NCBI GenBank assembly: GCA_014338405.1
Contig: JTDE01002037.1
Span: forward strand, 55,615 to 119,614
Length of the DNA stretch: 64,000 nucleotides
DNA from: Paragonimus skrjabini miyazakii
Lineage: Eukaryota > Platyhelminthes > Trematoda > Plagiorchiida > Troglotrematidae
Direction: 5' to 3'
Position 1 is the stretch's first letter, and each line of letters opens with the position of its first letter. This document shows, piece after piece, positions 49,828 through 62,473 of the stretch. The position numbers and the translations under genes are program-made. The notes below the pieces were generated by a model. The model saw nothing but the letters and a program-made list of their open reading frames with translations, was not told where the DNA came from and ran no database searches.

Positions 49828-52384
49828 GTTCAAGTTCTCGTGAACTATTGATCTAAGTTGGTGGAAGGTGCAACTGAACGATAGGTTCCACGAGGTTTGT
49901 CAGAAGTTCATTACATCAAATTCAAAAGGCTGGGTGTACATAATAACTACATCAAATTGTCGCTGTAAAAGCCGATTGCAATCAATAGAATGCCATTTAA
50001 AAAATGCTACTATCACATAGCAAGAAAAGATATCCCATTGGTAGCAAACGGTTTACCAATCATATGCCTTATTTGTTTTACTCGTGTTGGTCACTGTAAC
50101 TCACATCTGATTGGTTCTTTCGCTGAAGTGAAACCGACAAGCGATTGTCTAAAAAAGCTGACATTCATTGTACGCCTTACCATAGCCATGGGGATTGAGA
50201 TTAATTTGTGTAGCTTCAATTAACGCGTCTGATTTATGGATATTGAATGCTGGTTCAGCTGTCTTGATCATGTCTGTCATGCAGAATATATGCTGGAAGA
50301 GGTTTTGCTTCAGATGAATATAAATTAAATAATGCGTCAACCATTCGTTGAGACTACAAGGAAATTAGACAAGAACGGTTGAAAGATCCCTGATATTCAT
50401 AGGATATGTAATGAACTATAGATAGTAAATAAAAACAGTTTGGAAACGAACTTAGCGTGAGTTGACTTCCCCCAAGTGATCGCCGATATAGTTGGGTAGA
50501 CAAACGTAATCGAACCTCTGACCTCGTCAGTCGCTAAACTCATTCAGCGAACGGACCATTACACGGATCCATCTAATACGTTTATCGTATTGTTACGTCG
50601 CACCGTTTTCTTGTTGTTCACATTCGATAAAGCTATATTGATCGGATAATAATTATAGATATTATACACAAAATTCGTATTAATGCTGATCACAGATAGC
50701 GTTTATTGTGGCCGATGACTTGAAACAGTTGGGGCTATCCAAGACGTTATTTTCCATTAACTTAATTGAGTGATATCTTTGTAAAAAATTATCACACAAG
50801 TGTAAGTGATAACTAAGTCGGAAGTAATTTGTACCGCTTACTTCAAACTCAGTAGGGTTAGTAGATCAATGTGGATGACAACAGCACTTGCAAGAAAAGT
50901 ACAAGAATTCATGCTACCTCAGAATCCAAGATGGTGATATTATGTTACAAAGTGAGGTAGCGTAAGTTACCTGCATATTGGTTTGCCCGAGGTTCACCGA
51001 ATACATGTACCTGACGATTAGCAGTAACCACGTAACCAATCGTATGTTTCCGGTAAATTATGATATCAAATACAGACTAGCTATACCATCTTGCCTTTTA
51101 TAATTATTACATATGGTTGATCTGCTACAAACGGTCGTTGAACATTACACATTAAATGTATTTTCTATAAAAATTAGCTAACTTACTTTGACGTCTATTT
51201 AATCTTATTACGATTGATTTCTCGTTCTTGCTTGTATAGGAATGTGTAAGTGATTGTCCTCTTGAGCATAAAACCTATTCAGGCTTAATTTAAATGTTAT
51301 TGAACTAAACTTATCTGAACATTATAAACATTATATACAGGTGACACTTGCATTAAAGTAAGTATCTGTTTATCTTTTGATTGAAGAAATAGTACTAGCT
51401 TTTCAACAGTGGTTGATGTCATTTTGTTGAACGGTAACAATTGCGTCACTAACTCATTAAATTTTGACGGTCCACTTTTTGCGAGAGATCATTTAAACAA
51501 ACTTCAGAGGTATGGATCATGCAGGTTGTAAAAGATGGATCACTGATTTTCAACGCTCACTGGTTTTGATCGCTACACAGCGAAAGATTGCCGTGAGACT
51601 GACAATTAAGGGAGTGTTTTGACTAAGTTCTGGATGATCACAGTTTTTGTGCTTATAGCGATATACAATGAAAAGCGGATAATTTCCGTGTCTCTCTTTG
51701 ATTCCTGACGCTAATTAGCGATGAAGACTTCCTTTGTTATCACTAGACATGTTAACTTCTGAGGTGTACTGCTATTGTCCCGTCCTGCAAACGATTTGTT
51801 GAATTTATGTCAGCTGACTGTTGACAAACTGATGTATAATTCTGTCACCATGAGACTGTCAATTGTGTTATGAGTCGTTTGAGAGTTTGTTGATAAAGGA
51901 TTTGTTATCATAACTCCAAGTGGTCAACTGCTTCAGACTGGCTGACTTAACATTTGATTATGAGCTCACAACTCTGTATTTGCTAAACAATGTCGAAACA
52001 GGTTGATATAAATGTCATTTTGCACCACAATACTCATGGAAATCTCTTTTTTGTAGATTCACTTCGCTGAAAACACTGAAAAATAAGTCCCTTCATGTAT
52101 AAAACGTCGTCACCATTAGCAGATTTTCATTGTGCTATCAGAGTAGCATTGCAGGGAACCACTAAAAATTTTGGAATGAAAGTGTACATGTCAATTTCAC
52201 ATGTACACTGGTCTGTCGTTGATCAGATCGCGTGGTTTAATGCTACCGATGTGTCACACCAGATGACGGTATAGAAAATGAAAACAACAACTTAATTAAT
52301 CGATATTCTGAATCCATTGTGGAAGGAACGCTACTCAGAATAGTAGATTTATCATAACATGTGACAATAAAACTAGGGTCTTCG
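49828..52384. other. Upstream flank of the IF gene
   Basis: This should contain the IF 5' UTR and promoter on the minus strand. I see no TATA box at a defensible distance and no clear upstream exon. Apart from the tRNA-like head at 50500-50566, nothing is recognised. Confidence 0.35.
50500..50566 (-). repeat. Possible tRNA-derived head
   Basis: The reverse complement reads GTGTAATGGTCCGTTCGCTG, then a GAGTTTAGCGACTGAC-like arm, and a B-box match GGTTCGATTAC (50516-50506). Spacing is tRNA-like, but no complete cloverleaf with a 7 bp acceptor stem can be drawn. It is more likely a SINE head than a tRNA gene. Confidence 0.3.
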
Positions 52385-52790
52385 CAAACGGTTGGTTCCA
52401 GTGGCTACCAGCAAAGTGGTTTCATTTAAATCTTGTTTGATTTTGTTTCTATGCTAGACACACGTTTACGACTGACGAAAATGTGCGAAGTGAGTTCATA
52501 TCGTAATTTGTGTCTTCTGACCATTCTATTCAAATGGCTGAAAGGGACTCATTGTTTCATAGTGGTAGACAACTGTTTTTACCTAGTTTCTTCAGCAGCA
52601 CGCACGTCGGAGGATCGAAACCACGACTTGTGAATAAGCGGCATTTACCTTCCTGCAATCCCCGGTGGCTGTGACCCCTTAGTCCGTACAAAGTGGGCTG
52701 GCTGGAAGACTTATCTGAATGCGATGACTGTGATCGAATGTAGACCGCATTCAGTTCGAAATCAAATGTTTGACTAAATTACAATGTGCG
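52385..52790 (-). repeat. SINE-like remnants
   Basis: The block CCAGTGGCTACCAGCAAAGT at about 52398 matches 9608-9630, and GGATCGAAACCACGACTTGTG near 52612 matches the reversed B-box region at 9675-9695. The segment ACTTATCTGAATGCGATGAC near 52710 matches the ribozyme-SINE tail. This looks like a nest of small-element fragments with no ribozyme core left. Confidence 0.35.
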
Positions 52791-53083
52791 CTCCCACGTA
52801 TCCTATCCGATTATCTGCTTTTTATGAGGATATACCGGAAGGCGATCAGCCACCACGGGAATGTGTACACATTAAAGCAACTTAAGCTTAACTCGCTTTG
52901 CGCATTGAAATACAATGTTTCTTGATTTGTTTATGATGCGAACAAAATGGAGCGGTCAAAGTTACCGACTTATAAGTCACACAGACTATCGTGAAGTGTT
53001 AGATTAAAGTATGCAACTAAATCAAATCCCTTAAGTGTTTGCTTTGGTAGCTATGCCACAACTTTTCCTCCATAACGCTAAGC

Positions 53084-53737
53084 CGTATTATGTTGGAGAC
53101 GCTATTACTAGGCCCAAAATTTTGTCATCCGAAGTCTAAATGTAACCGCTTAGACACGGAAGTTCAATTCGAAAATTTACATGCGCAACTAAACGGACTC
53201 GTTAGTTCATCAGAATTTAGTGCTGAACACTGTAAATCTACTCTCGTGAACGCTTGCTGTACTTACCTGAATAGCAAGGTACCAAGGTGCAACTTATTGA
53301 AACGTAAACACTTAGACGCTATAAGTGAGTTGCAATTCAACCAGAATATTTTAATCTTGAAGCCTGACAAAGGAGCGGGAATAGGTTTACTTGACAAAAC
53401 TGATTACCGTATCAAAATGTCGTCCATCCTATCAGATAGCTCAAAGTTTCAGAAAACGGACAAAGATAAAGATAGAACGACAGCAATAGAGAAAAGCCTA
53501 TCCAAGTTACTCCGTCAAATAAAACAAGCAGACGTTATCGATGCTTCAACTTTTGAGCGTATCAGACCTACGGGAACGGTCATTCCACGTTTGTATGGTC
53601 TTCCCAAAGTTCATAAGGAGGGAGTGCCATTAAGACCGATCCTAGACATGTACAATTCGCCGTATCATGGTTTAGCAAAATGGCTAGTGGTGCCTAAAGG
53701 GCACCTTCGACTTAGTGGCTATAGTTGCTTTTTTTGA
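53084..53737 (+). mobile_element. Penelope-like element, 5' part of the reverse transcriptase ORF
   Basis: An uninterrupted frame of 215 residues from 53090 shows the element's N-terminal start LLLGPKFCHPKSKCNRLDTE, then ILILKPDKGAGIGLLDKTDY, then IPRLYGLPKVHKEGVPLRPI and LDMYNSPYHGLAKWL. These are the fingers and first palm motifs of Penelope RTs, and this frame is much better kept than 35600-37960. It ends at a TGA after WLVVPKGHL, where similarity to the family stops. The catalytic motifs and the GIY-YIG domain are missing. Confidence 0.87.
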
Positions 53738-55384
53738 TCTGCAGTTTAACAAACCTACTTGTAGTATGCATTGATTTATATGCCCTAAAGCAGAAGGCTA
53801 GTCTGTCGAACACGTCAGTGTATTAGACAGTTTGTCATTACATCAATTGCACCAATAAAACGAAAAATATGCATGAGAGAAAAAGTGTCATCAATAAATA
53901 TTCGTCTCGTTTATCAGCATGATACTTCAGGCAATAAATAGTAACAAGATGAAACCCGGCAACAAACAAAAATTGCCATGTTCAGCGCAGCTTCTTCTAT
54001 TAATAGCTCACACTAGACATTATCAATGGATTGTGTGTGAAGGTAGACTGATTCGAACTTAACGTTACTCTGAGTTGTAAATATCTGTGTGAGGAAAAGA
54101 ACAGATATAGCAAAAAACCAGACTCATGATTACGCACATAATCATGAAGCAAGATTAGGGGACGGGAATAAACCGCGGGATCACTAACGATTGTAGCTGC
54201 GTAAAACAAAGCGAACGGATTCATTCAACTATTTGTTCCTAGAAAAAAAACGCACCAAACGGTATACATATTTTATCATTTTTGTTCCAGTGAACCAGAA
54301 GCGAAATTTGATTGGCTTTCTGATTGATAATTTACAATGTATAAGTCGGGCACCCCGGATAAGAAATTATAACACATCCGAGAAGTGCTGAAGCAAAAAT
54401 GGACATCTACGTGAGTTTTTAGATACAGATATGATATTAAAATACCCGACCGGCAGCAACAAAATTGCTGATGTTTCTCCGTTCGACAGTTAGTCAACTG
54501 CTCAGTCACATATTGACAAATGTACGAGTGGCCATTTCATCCATGAGCCGAACGGTATGGAGATCATGTCTGAAAGATAGTTTTGTGTAAGTTTTATTCA
54601 TAAATCTGTATTATTTTTCCCAGCCGGTATTGTCCAACTGGCTACGCTGGAAACTCCAGTCGACGACTGTCACGTGGAATCTATGAACTTCTCCGGAAAT
54701 GGTTGCGTATTAAGGTGAAGAGACAGATCTCGAATATTATTGGGTCACACTTAATCGACAATGACTATCAAGTCAGAGTGGACTGAACCTCCAATATCCC
54801 TTGTAAGATGCCCTGCGTCTGCATTCGATCTGTCACGAGGAAGATGTTACCAACAACACAGGTGATCGAATTCAGACTCTGCAACACAATGCTGTGCGTC
54901 CAAAGAAACTTCTTAAGGTCCTATATCTACTTTGGTCCACTATACGTAACTTATTTGAACATTATTCAAAAGTAAATCAGATTATAATCTTATCACATGC
55001 CCAACACGTACCTCACCTGAACACCACAAGCTCTCAAAGGCGCATCAGCACACAGCTACCCCACCAAACTGTCATCCACATATTTTCCACGAATATTAAC
55101 AGTTCATATCCTCATATTCCTGTCATATAAATGAATCGAATGAACCCGTTGTGAGTGGACATATGCAAAGAAAATGAATGGAATCAGCTGTTTGAGACTG
55201 ACCCTTCATAACCACCGACGAAAGCTGAAACCTAGGCGAACTTCATCAAGATGACAAGAAGACATAGATTGCGGAATACAAGCATTTCGCTTATTCTCAT
55301 CAATCGCTTACATAAAACATTCGGTTTTATAGGTTAATCGCTTGGCAACAGAACAATGAAATGAACGAACACCACATGAGTGCA

Positions 55385-55490
55385 ACCAATGATACTTATG
55401 AGACGCAACTTGGTCGAAGTAGCTGTCTGGATCCTGGGAACAACTGCTTGTACAACCTGTTCTCTGCAGGGCTTGGGAATAGATTATCTT
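55385..55490 (+). repeat. Short dispersed repeat, copy 1
   Basis: Matches 56965-57055 in the same orientation. Shared words are GAG.CG.AACT..GTCGAA, CTGTCT.G.TCCTG and TTGCTTGTACAACCTGTTCT, then GCAGGGCT. About 90 bases are shared, with scattered substitutions. It is unclassified. Confidence 0.65.
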
Positions 55491-55729
55491 TTTTTCTTCC
55501 GTTTCCAGATTCCCATAGAATTCATAAGAAATCAGTTATGCGAACAGCTGTTTTCCGTAATTCTCATCGGGCTTTTACAATTACATAGGATACATGCGTT
55601 TTATATATGCAAAATTAGAGCAAGTCAAATAAATCATTAGAATCATAGACATGGGGTGGATCACATTCTACTGGAGGGGGGTGGGAGTGTTGGTGAATGT
55701 GTGGCATTATCACTCGTGCCTGCCGTGAG

Positions 55730-56100
55730 ACATACATTTGGCGGTGTTAAGGGGTTCACGCCTGCTTGGGTTTCAAGTGGCTGTGGAATAGTTGGCCAAG
55801 GGAGATGTAGGGCTTGTACGAACTGTTTTTGGGCACACAGACAGGGGTTGTAGAGTCTGATGGCAATTGCCTCGGCCGTTGATAACAGTCGCAATCTGAC
55901 AGCTCTGGAGTGGGCTTGACGAACCTAGTAGATGACTCGGAAGGCTTCATCCGGGTCAATTTGATGACCAGTGTCAATTAGATGCGAACCGATTGCACTG
56001 AATATGGGCTTTATCGAACCATAGATTATCTGTTGCTTTCTTCCAATCAGTTCTTCTCCAGGCGAACTTGCCGCTTTGCGATAAGTTTAATGATGGAGAC
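55730..56100 (-). mobile_element. Penelope-like element 3' end of a second lineage, minus strand
   Basis: The reverse complement reads SHLIDTGHQIDPDEAFRVIY, a stop, then RLRLLSTAEAIAIRLYNPCL and CAQKQFVQALHLPW. This is the segment after the GIY-YIG core in Penelope proteins (compare the EKTFRVCYAT and AEAIAINKWKLSVCLQK region of the 37.7 kb copy). It differs too much from 35600-37960 to be the same family. Confidence 0.6.
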
Positions 56101-56964
56101 AGTGTCCATCAAGTAAATAGACAAAAACCATTCGAAGTCTGAATGGTAACTTTTCAGTAGGATAAGCCGTTAAAAAAAGATTTAGCTATCAGTATCAAAT
56201 ACATTAAAGCACCAGGAGAGAAGAAAGAACGTACTTGTGAAGAAAAATGAATGTATCAAACTCTTACCCATCCTTTAAGCAGAATAGCCAAATTGTTATG
56301 TAAGCAAGCAGATGCAAGCAAGCAAACAGTCATTTGGCTTGGCTTGACAATCAAAAGAACAAACTGTAAGAGAATGAACAATTTGGGACACTGTTATTCA
56401 TCGGAGTAAACATCTATAATGATGCTATGAACGAGCTAATGTGTTTCCCCTCCCTAAGAATATTCAGAGTCTAATAACCTTGACAACGTTTTGAACTTCC
56501 AGTATGCTTGCACTGCGTGTACAACCAAGAGTAATGTAACGCATATGGCGAAATTGATACCAATCCATTCAGATCTGCATACAGGGCACATTGACTTCTT
56601 CTACTAATACTTTAATGTAACGTTTGAGTGATTAATGTTATTTTGGAATTCACTACCGTCGCTTACTTAAAAGGGGAGATACTTACTACCTATAAACGTT
56701 TTCATACTGTTGGATAATTGTCCATAAACTGTGATTCCTAATCAAGTTCAAAACTACTTGTAACTGTTGATTACAATCTAGGTTAACTAAGAACAAAACT
56801 CACCCTCTCACACTTATTAAATGTTGCATCTCTTGTTTTCGTAAAAATAAAAATGTAACAGCTGAGGAAACAACTTACATATCTTCTTATATCCCCGATG
56901 ACTGCGAATCCATTATCATTTGAATACCAGATTACATGTCACGGTTAAGATTTCACAGTGCGAG

Positions 56965-57055
56965 TGATACCTTGTGAGGCGTAACTCAGTCGAAATACCT
57001 GTCTAGGTCCTGTGATCAATTGCTTGTACAACCTGTTCTATGCAGGGCTCGAAAG
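56965..57055 (+). repeat. Short dispersed repeat, copy 2
   Basis: Direct repeat partner of 55385-55490, 1.6 kb downstream. It keeps TTGCTTGTACAACCTGTTCT and GCAGGGCT. Confidence 0.65.
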
Positions 57056-57690
57056 TGGATAATTTCTTTCTATCTTCTTATCAATTCTCTTCTAGGTTGT
57101 TATCGTTCTCTACTAATCACAGACAAGCATATTTAGTAATTTCAACTACAGTGTACGTTTATTGAAACGTGATAAAACGATACATTACTTAACTGTTTCG
57201 AAGCTTTTATTCGTAAGCCAATTTTCTTCAAATGAAACACGCCAAAGCCATATTTTAACGACTAAATGCATTTGGAAATTTTTCAGAAGTCAGTTAGGGA
57301 GAATATACTGCATGAATTGCCTCTGTCGACTGAGCAGAAGTTCATATCTCAGTCGATTTAGCCAAAGGGTAGATAATGCATTCTTGCATTCTCACCTGCA
57401 AATAATTCTATGGAAGTAATGGTCTGCCCATTAGGCATTCCATTTTGAGGTAACGTTTTATTTTGTGTTTGTCTTTGTTTCAAAAAAAAACAGGATTGCA
57501 ATTAAATGACCGAACGTAAATAGGAATTTATTAGTGAGGATTAAGTCCACTCTAAAGTATCTGCAAAATACTCGAAATTGATCTGATTGTAACAGACCTC
57601 CCAGAGGCTTACGATTTTTCCATGTACTGCAAGCTTTGACTCTTAAAGTAAGCAGAGTATGAAGTTGTGCACTGAGATGAATTTTTCCAG

Positions 57691-57902
57691 GTGAAAAATT
57701 TAGATGAAGTTCTCCTGAGTGGTTTTATATCGCCTGTGATTTCCAGCTATCGCACGCACTTCGTGGATAAACCTGAAGCATCTGTCACGGTAAAGCTTTC
57801 GGCTTCGTTCATACAAAGAGACGGCCAGTTTGTCAACCCAATAAACCATGAGGTGTATATGGCAAACGTGCATTGTGTCTTCACGAATTTTCGGGTTGAA
57901 AG
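57691..57902 (+). CDS. Exon-like ORF of unknown gene
   Basis: This is bounded by ATGAATTTTTCCAG|GTG and GTTGAAAG|GTGAAT, both good splice signals. The open frame encodes VKNLDEVLLSGFISPVISSY, DKPEASVTVKLSASFIQRDG and FVNPINHEVYMANVHCVFTN. The V-T-V-K-L.. F-V-N-P pattern is compatible with the first half of a SEA-type extracellular domain, but this is only a resemblance. It leaves phase 2. The next coding-like block (58039) does not fit that phase. Confidence 0.35.
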
Positions 57903-58038
57903 GTGAATGGGTGCTGGAAAACCACAGGTTGTGAGAGTTGAAGGGGCTCACTCCTTATTAGCGCTACTGCTATGTGACTTGTCCAAATGACTAAGTTGAA
58001 TGGCATTACGAATGTATGCAACGCCTTTTCGCTTACAG

Positions 58039-58320
58039 CAATGTGCTAATGATCCTGTGAAGACAAATTCAGACGGGATGTTTCGGGTTGGACATTTCTC
58101 CACGTTTAGTGTTATAACTACAGCAAGTGACCTAAGAGAGGATGATTCGGATTTAACTTAAGACTTTGCTTCGGAGGACGAGACGGTTGATGTAACATTT
58201 TTATACGAAAACAAACTTGCCTTCAACTTGTCAAATATGCATGAGGAATTTACCCAGGTTGAGCCATTTCTGGGGCAAAAAGGTGGACGACGCTTTAAAA
58301 CAATGCTTTACTCTCACAGT
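58039..58320 (+). pseudogene. Coding-like stretch interrupted by one stop
   Basis: After CTTTTCGCTTACAG, an open frame runs QCANDPVKTNSDGMFRVGHF, STFSVITTASDLREDDSDLT. It then meets TAA (58159-58161) and continues in the same frame DFASEDETVDVTFLYENKLA, FNLSNMHEEFTQVEPF up to TAG at 58321. Both halves look like soluble acidic protein. The family is unknown. It could be a decayed exon of the gene represented by 57691-57902. Confidence 0.25.
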
Positions 58321-60031
58321 TAGCTAACTAATCTTCATAAGGAATGGTTAGCAAGCTTGAATGTTTAGCTCGGAGTGAAAACCTACCAATGCAGTGAGCA
58401 TCGAGATAAAATTTTGTCGTTGTCATGTCTGAAACAGTCTTGTTAGTAGTTCAGGAATAACACTAAGGCGCAGTCAAGCAACAAACTGGAATCCTTCGAA
58501 ACAAATTCTGCTTGGTCTGGCTCACATAAAGTGTCGATTAGGCTTTCGCATTTTACAAACTATTCAGCATAAGAAAAGTTTTCAATATGCGTCGCTTTAC
58601 ACTTATAACATTACGATATAGGACTTAGGAAAGAGCCTTACGCAACGCCTACATGGAACCGATGCACTGAATGTAAGGTGAACATAGAGTTAGATCTAGA
58701 TCCGACAAAGTACTTCTCTAGCCAATTAGGCAAGATTTCATTCAGGCTGTGGTTCAAGCCGTTCTATACAAAACGCTTTCGAGACAGATAGGTATATAAC
58801 ATCAGCGGACATTATTTCGTAAGCAACCATAGTACAGGTGTCCTGTGCAGTCAGTAAGTACATAGCACATGACAACTGCCTTATTGACGAGTTAGCTATC
58901 TGTAGCATGTACACGGACAAAATCTGTCCAACTTCAATGGCGACTGTGAAAGTCAAGTAGTTATTTATGGACCATTTGTTAAGAGCTTTGGAATACAGTT
59001 TCGTATTTTGTGAACACTAAATATCGACTGCAATTTTGTGTAGAGAGAGCCAGTTCAGTGATACTAATTTACCCGGTATTTTAAATATCAGGTCATCTTT
59101 TAAAATAGTCTGAGATTGAATACGAAATGCTAGTGTTCATTTAGTTTTGGTTGTCAAACAAGTGAATTTGTCATCGCTACACAACTCATTAACATCAAAA
59201 TGAAAAATATTCACCCCGTTTTTTATTGAACACTATCGTCTACAACATGCTTATCGATTATTATTTAACAGACCACTTGAGAGTTGAATGGTAGTTAATG
59301 TGACAACATAAAGCCTCATACGTTTGTCCATTGAAAAATCGTTTCATGTTCTCTGATCACGGCCGGAAGCATTGAGGCCATAGGTCCGATAAGAACATCT
59401 GAAGGTTCGCAATCCTAGATTGGTGTGCAAATAAATTAATTCCCTGACTCCACCTTTTTACAAAGTACGTTTGAGAACCTTGTCAAGATGTAGAAATTAT
59501 ACAGATGAATGATGTATAGGAATCAAGAAAGATTAGATCACATGCTCTTAGATTATGTCTTGGAACTGTCTGATTGTATGTAGTCAATTCTAAACTAACT
59601 GATTCTCATTGGTAAGAGCAAATACTTTTTTAGGGTATTTTACACACGAACTAATGTCACATAATATAAAACTTTAATCGATTTTAACCACTCAAAGTTA
59701 CAAACGAATTGGACTAATGATTGTGGCATGAAAATATGCGTAAAAAGTATACAGGGTGTATACTCGAGTTGCTCCTGAAACAACAGAATTCAGCAGAGGT
59801 GAACTCATTAGTTGTTTAACCATACAAATAGTCCAGTTTGGTTTGTGAACGAAAGCAGTTAATTGGGGACATTGGAAGTTGAGCACTGTTGTGGACGTGT
59901 CATTCACACGGGAACCACTTTACAAAATTATAAGGATATACCGTTCGAATAAAGTTTCGTTGTCTGTTTTAAAATTTTCGTTTTACATTGTTCACCTTTC
60001 GTTTCATGATAGATTAGTGAGTTTGATAAAA

Positions 60032-60240
60032 ATGAGTGCAGAACAGATGGAAGAGGGGCAACGACAACCGAAACCACAAGTACTGCTCATAGAACGGATG
60101 GTCGAGTGAGTAAGTGTTTCATCAATCCGTTTTCTCTTTGCAGTCCGTATGGAAACGCACTCGAAGCAATGTGCACCAACACCAGTCTGACTATCTGCCG
60201 ACTTCCCATTCCATTTGATAAATGCACACTACTTGTGTGA
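60032..60240 (+). CDS. Small two-exon ORF with a 38 bp intron, hypothetical
   Basis: ATG at 60032 (context AAAAATG) begins MSAEQMEEGQRQPKPQVLLI ERMV. Exon 1 ends GTCGA|GTGAGT at 60105. The intron is 60106-60143 (38 bp), ending TTTTCTCTTTGCAG. Exon 2 continues in frame as DPYGNALEAMCTNTSLTICR LPIPFDKCTLLV and stops at TGA 60238-60240, giving 56 residues. Without splicing the frame stops at once (GAG TGA). Introns this small are typical near the 5' ends of trematode genes. A pyrimidine-rich AG at about 60012 could be a cis or trans splice acceptor, so upstream exons are possible. I do not recognise the protein. Confidence 0.45.
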
Positions 60241-62471
60241 CTGACTCATTTACTGATGTCTTAGATATCTTTCTTTCCAGATATTTGAATGTATAAAGGT
60301 ATTTTCCTTTGGTTAGTTTGATTACATCTAACTTGAGCTGTTTACCTTAGTTTACAAATGTCTCATAAGTGATTATCCCTGCCTTCCTCAAAGTGTAAGT
60401 CTCATATCAGCCTGTTTAGTGGCATATTATTTTAGGACCAGCTTCAAAACCTCCACAGAGATACCCAATCTTTTCGGGGGCTCTTCTTTCTAGTCATACG
60501 TATACATACCCTCTCTCAACACCATCAGGAGCAGGGTACAAAAAGAAGTTCGTGTTTTTATTTACCAACCTTTTATCCAAGTTTGTTTTCTAGTACGCTC
60601 CCAGCCCACCAAAGTTTATGGTTGTTTCCAGTTTTCTATAACATGAAAGATTTTCACAGCACTTCCAATGATTCGTTAAAATGACTTCCAGTGTATTCAA
60701 CCCACTTTTTAAAATTCGATTCGTTCTTCTTTCCTAATCCTGTTGGGAAGACTGAGTCGTATTGTACACACCTCTATCAAGAAGTGTAGTTCTTGAAACC
60801 ACTTACGTTTGATCTCTATTTCAGACTTCATTAAGACGTGCACCTCTCCGGAGTATTATTGACATAATGAGAACCCCGCCTGCGTTTACTGGATCACCAA
60901 ATTGGCTCTTTTACACCAAATGTAAACCTCGACTTTCAGCTGGTTTACATACTACAATTCAGTGCAGTGCAGTTCAATGTAATTACACTATAATGACTAT
61001 ATCGTTAAGTATTGGTAAGCAGAAATAAAGATTACATTGTTTTATTTCCTAACAGAACAGTTAGGCAAAAACCGATTGTCCCAGACACGAATTCCGTCTG
61101 TTCTGCTATCACTTTGTTTGTAGTCACATTCTGGGTCTTACCATTGCGATGATTAGTGTTATTTGTCAGGCGTATATGTGGTATTTTGTGAATCGTGAAC
61201 GAGACAAGGCTTACCGGGCAACTGTTTCATTGTATTTTGTGCTTTTTTTTACGAACATATTGATCTCGAACTTAAGATATGACGCCTGTTCAAGAAGTCA
61301 AACTAAACCGCGCATAAAATTTTCACTGCAGCTAGGGCGTGGTTCACTTAGGGCAAGCATTCTAGCACTCGTTTCTCGCACTCAGACGCTCAGAGTATGT
61401 GTATTTATTTAAATAGATCAGAGAGTTGACCTTTAGAGACGCAAATCAGAACAAGTGACTGATCATCCCGTATGTGTGAGTGACAGATGTGCCAAATTTC
61501 TGTCGTCAGTTCGCTGAAATACATTCCGTCGTGACATACTGATGACTACATGTGTTTATTCCTGCTTTGTAACGACTTCACCGCACCATCACTTCATTCT
61601 CACAGAAGAGAACTTGACCTGTGTAAAATCTGTCACAGCTTTCCACATTCATTGTACTTCTCAACGTTTCCTCGTTATCACGATGAAGAGCCCATAGTTA
61701 AGGAAAATAATTGAACAAATCGGTGTTGCCATAGTTACAAGGTAATCAGTGAGAAAGTGACTGAAATACCAAAGAATAAAATTACCCGATAAGTACAGTT
61801 ACATAACGTATGAAATAAGGTGTTAAAATCGGCTAGTCTGAACTGCTAGTCGATCTTGGTCGGAATGCATCATGGTCTCATTCGATTATGCAATACCAGT
61901 GCAGAATGACCTAACTTTGATCATTCTAGTAGTTTGAGAACGCAGTTAGTGAAAACATTTCAGTCATTATTGGCATACAACCAAACAGAATATTGGCGGA
62001 CATGAGGTCTCCTGGAAGGAATGGGGGCAGTCATGATCATTAACAAAGGAAACCAGTCCACCTGTGACATTTACCATTCGGCCTCCGTTCTTAAACGTCT
62101 AACACAAAGACGTCTGCGGGAGACTTCCGGTGTGAAGATTATGATTAAACATAGTAAACTGCATGATCCCTTGCCATAGTGATATGTGTCGTCGATCAAA
62201 TGTCTGCAGATTAAATCGTGCATAGTTTGGTGAGATAACGGAGAGTGTACAACAATACTAATTTTAGAAATACCCTACACGAATTGACTTACTTATTTGG
62301 CCTGTACTTTATGGACAAGTGACTAGGCTATAGTGATTGAGGCCACCGCTTGAAACAGCAGTTCACGTGACTTCAACTACAAACTTGGTTAGTCTGCTGC
62401 TGTGGTTTCAAAATCACGTTATAGCCAGCAGCGCCAAGCGGGGAAAATATGAAATGCGTTTGATCAGCATA
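60241..62471. other. Intergenic, nothing recognised
   Basis: AT-rich sequence with short chance ORFs. The ORF at 61149-61412 (plus) has no recognisable domain. No repeats shared with the rest of the window were noticed. Confidence 0.4.
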
Positions 62472-62473
62472 TA

